From: JBBRMQ01 sp038230775
Lineage (GTDB): Bacteria > Acidobacteriota > Thermoanaerobaculia > Gp7-AA8
Assembly: GCA_038230775.1 (NCBI GenBank)
Contig: JBBRMQ010000083.1
Coordinates: forward strand, 1 to 15,537
Direction: 5' to 3'
Length of the DNA: 15,537 nt
Shown: piece after piece, positions 13,961 to 15,537 of the stretch
Numbering within the stretch: the first letter of the stretch is position 1
How the letters are laid out: every line of letters begins with the position of its first letter
Notes under the pieces: generated by a model
What the model saw: the letters and a program-made list of their open reading frames with translations, nothing else
The model's database searches: none
Told to the model about the DNA's origin: nothing
Position numbers and translations under genes: made by a program

Positions 13961-14943
13961 GTCCCTTCGTCGTTCTGGCCGCGTCCTTGTTCATCACTGT
14001 CGTTGCGACTCCGTTGCTGCGCGCGCTCAGCTACAGATGGAATCTGCTGGATGTTCCAAACGAGCGAAGCTCGCATGTGCGCCCGACTCCGCGCAACGGG
14101 GGATATGCGATTGCCGGCGCAATGCTGGTGATGGTGGCGCTCGTGCCCGCGCGGCAGGACGCCGGGATCGCAATGATCGCCGCAGCGGCGGATGAAGTCT
14201 GGCAGCTCTCGTACGCGCTGCGGTTGCTGCTGCAGATCGTCATCGCCGTTCTAGCCACGATGTTCGCGCGCGTTGCCATCGCATTCGTGGATGTGCCGTT
14301 CGGGGGCCGCGTGTCGCTGGCAGCGATCGCCGTCATCGTCGCTGTCGTCTGGATCGTCGGCGTCATGAATGGCTTTAATTTCATGGACGGTCTGAACGGA
14401 ATCGCCACGATCGAAGCGATCGTATGCAGCGCGACGTTCTGGATCCTGTTCGCCCGCATGGGTGATTCCGCGGGCGTGCTGACATGCGCCGCATTGATCG
14501 GCGCGGCGCTGGGCTTTCTTCCCTGGAACTTTCCCAGCGGATCCATCTTCATGGGCGACGTCGGAAGCGCGCCCCTCGGCTTCATGCTCTCAATGCTCGT
14601 GCTGCGTCTGGCGCGAGGGAACGTGTCCTTCATCGCGGCGGCGCTTCCTCTCGTCCCGTTTCTCTTCGACACGGCCGTCACGCTCGTGCGCCGCGGAATC
14701 CGTGGCGAGCGCCTGTTCTCGGCTCACCGAAGTCATTTCTATCAGCGCCTGAACCAACAAGGCTGGAGCCACTCCGCGGTGACTGCGCTCTGGGCCGCGC
14801 TCGCCGTGATGTGCTCCGCGGTGGCGCTGGTGTACGACCGGATGACGGACGCGCCGAAAGTGGCGGCGCTTCTCCTCATCACCGCCGTGCACGCTGGAAC
14901 TGCCTGGTGGATCTCGTCTCGCGACCAGCGTTTGATTGCGTAG
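13957..14943 (+). CDS. Undecaprenyl-phosphate sugar-1-phosphate transferase, WbpL/WecA-like (MraY family)
   Basis: Predicted 328-residue polytopic inner-membrane enzyme that would start the repeat unit by moving a HexNAc-1-phosphate from a UDP-sugar to undecaprenyl phosphate. Family motifs are visible in order: DVPNERSSHVRPTPRNGG (32-49), DEVWQLS (79-85) where most members have DD, MNGFNFMDGLNG (137-148), FPSGSIFMGDVGSAPLGF (192-209), and the histidine motif HRSHFYQRL (257-265). About ten or eleven hydrophobic helices span 1-318. An upstream ATG at 13933 is in frame, but the ATG at 13957 overlaps the previous stop as ATGA and gives the normal N-terminus. Following a WbpV-like gene, as in Pseudomonas O-antigen loci, suggests QuiNAc or FucNAc as first sugar. 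The stop is 3 bp from the convergent TPR gene's stop. Confidence 0.9.
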   Translation: MSPFVVLAASLFITVVATPLLRALSYRWNLLDVPNERSSHVRPTPRNGGYAIAGAMLVMVALVPARQDAGIAMIAAAADEVWQLSYALRLLLQIVIAVLATMFARVAIAFVDVPFGGRVSLAAIAVIVAVVWIVGVMNGFNFMDGLNGIATIEAIVCSATFWILFARMGDSAGVLTCAALIGAALGFLPWNFPSGSIFMGDVGSAPLGFMLSMLVLRLARGNVSFIAAALPLVPFLFDTAVTLVRRGIRGERLFSAHRSHFYQRLNQQGWSHSAVTALWAALAVMCSAVALVYDRMTDAPKVAALLLITAVHAGTAWWISSRDQRLIA

Positions 14944-14944
14944 G

Positions 14945-14995
14945 GCTCAGTGGGACGACGTCTGCTGAATGCGCCGGACGATCTCCGCACTGAGC
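14945..14995. terminator. Bulged hairpin at the convergent gene junction, candidate bidirectional 3'-end structure
   Basis: GCTCAGTG (14945-14952) pairs exactly with CACTGAGC (14988-14995). Pairing continues inward: 53-55 with 84-86, 57-58 with 82-83 and 59-64 with 75-80 (offsets from 14900), interrupted by single-base bulges at 14987, 14956 and 14981. The total is about 19 pairs including one wobble, around a 10-nt loop. The structure covers the stop of the minus-strand TPR gene and begins 2 bases after the transferase stop. No T-tract follows on either strand, so it is not a textbook intrinsic terminator. Confidence 0.4.
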
Positions 14996-15438
14996 ACCGC
15001 ATCACCGATGTAGCCCGCCTGCGGATTGAAGCGCAACGCGCGAGCCAGATTGTCGATCGCTTCCGGGCGATGTCCCGACCCGAGTTGCGTTATGCCCAGA
15101 TTGAAGAAGATCTCGGGCCGGCGCTCGATTGTGAGCGCCGTCTGGTAAGCGGCGATGGCGTCGTCGGCGCGACCGAGCAGACGATCACTGGCCGCCGTCT
15201 CCATCCACAAGTCGACATCCGTCGCACAGGCCCGCCGATACGGCGCGAGCTGTTCGAGATTGTGGCGAGCGACTAGAGCGACCGCCATCCGGTCCGCAAC
15301 GGGGAAGACCGCGGTCGTCGAGGCCTCCACCTGCTTCTTGATGAGATTCAGGCGGTAGGGGATCCAGGCTTCCCGCTCGATTGCACGCGCGCCAAGGAGC
15401 AGCACAATCGCGACGGCGACAAATCTAAGCCACTTCAT
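14947..15438 (-). CDS. Small membrane-anchored TPR protein
   Basis: Predicted 163-residue protein with one N-terminal hydrophobic segment (about 4-18, after MK) followed by a soluble, probably periplasmic, helical region. Two TPR-like units are visible: about 75-106, with LLGRADDAIAAYQTALTIE (87-105), and 108-141, with FNLGITQLGSGHRPEAIDNL (112-131) and ALRFNP. An ATG at 15474 would add 12 residues, but the ATG at 15438 has GGAG 8 nt upstream and places the anchor at the very N-terminus. The start overlaps the end of the upstream ligase-like gene by 14 bp. TPR domains often follow O-antigen ligase/polymerase domains, sometimes in one polypeptide, so this may be the accessory partner of that enzyme. 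The binding partner is not shown. Confidence 0.75.
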   Translation of the reverse strand: MKWLRFVAVAIVLLLGARAIEREAWIPYRLNLIKKQVEASTTAVFPVADRMAVALVARHNLEQLAPYRRACATDVDLWMETAASDRLLGRADDAIAAYQTALTIERRPEIFFNLGITQLGSGHRPEAIDNLARALRFNPQAGYIGDAVLSAEIVRRIQQTSSH

Positions 15439-15537
15439 CCGGGTTGCTCCACGCCAGAAACAGTGCGGCGACATATAAGCACGTCATCATCGACGCGATG
15501 AGCTGCAGAGGAAACTGAGCCGCCATCAACACCAGCA
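15425..15537 (-). CDS. Partial: C-terminal end of a probable O-antigen ligase/polymerase (Wzy_C family)
   Basis: Only the last 36 codons and the TAG stop (15427 to 15425) are in the window; the 5' part lies beyond the right edge. The tail begins LVLMAAQFPLQLIASMMTC, continues hydrophobic, and ends AWSNPDEVA. The FPLQL followed by a hydrophobic helix resembles the DFPLQIPA-x-x-L-x-F segment near the C-terminus of O-antigen ligase family membrane proteins, and the downstream TPR gene is a typical partner. The gene overlaps the TPR gene's start by 14 bp in another frame, which indicates one transcript. The family call rests on a short fragment and the context. Confidence 0.55.
   Translation of the reverse strand, partial: LVLMAAQFPLQLIASMMTCLYVAALFLAWSNPDEVA

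Overview
The window is a dense, GC-rich segment of a bacterial surface-polysaccharide locus (O-antigen, capsule or exopolysaccharide). It holds eleven complete protein genes and the 3' end of a twelfth, with almost no intergenic DNA and no gap over 300 bases without a gene. I see no rRNA, tRNA, CRISPR array, insertion sequence or attachment site. GC-rich, tightly overlapping genes together with calcium-loop FG-GAP repeats would fit a soil or aquatic phylum such as Acidobacteriota or Myxococcota, but the sequence alone does not settle the taxon.

The layout is four transcription blocks. Block A (17-2520, +) encodes a Wzx-type flippase and a polytopic membrane protein with GT-C features, overlapping by 4 bp. 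Block B (9859 down to 2504, -) is a five-gene operon: a membrane-anchored SGNH-domain protein carrying eight FG-GAP/VCBS repeats, a NodU/TobZ/SxtI-family O-carbamoyltransferase, a small membrane protein that looks like a natural fusion of SxtJ and SxtK (DUF5989), a GT4 glycosyltransferase and a class I methyltransferase. Block C (9889-14943, +) runs divergently from B: a glutamine-dependent asparagine-synthetase-like amidotransferase, a second GT4 glycosyltransferase, a WbpV-like NAD-dependent sugar-nucleotide reductase/epimerase, and a WbpL/WecA-like undecaprenyl-phosphate sugar-1-phosphate transferase. Block D (15537 down to 14947, -) holds the tail of a probable O-antigen ligase/polymerase and a small membrane-anchored TPR protein.

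Taken together, the WbpV/WbpL-like pair probably makes an N-acetyl-6-deoxyhexosamine donor and starts the lipid-linked repeat unit. The two GT4 enzymes, and possibly the GT-C protein, extend it. The carbamoyltransferase, amidotransferase, methyltransferase and perhaps the SGNH protein decorate it. Wzx flips it and the ligase-family protein polymerises or ligates it. The 4,6-dehydratase, chain-length regulator and export genes needed for a full pathway are not in the window.

The most interesting items are the SxtI plus fused SxtJ-SxtK module behind a tethered SGNH/beta-propeller protein, the divergent promoter region where one 10-bp palindrome can serve as ribosome-binding site on both strands, and a long bulged hairpin at the convergent junction near 14945-14995. 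Several starts were placed by translational overlaps (TGATG, GTGA, ATGA) and not at the longest open frame.
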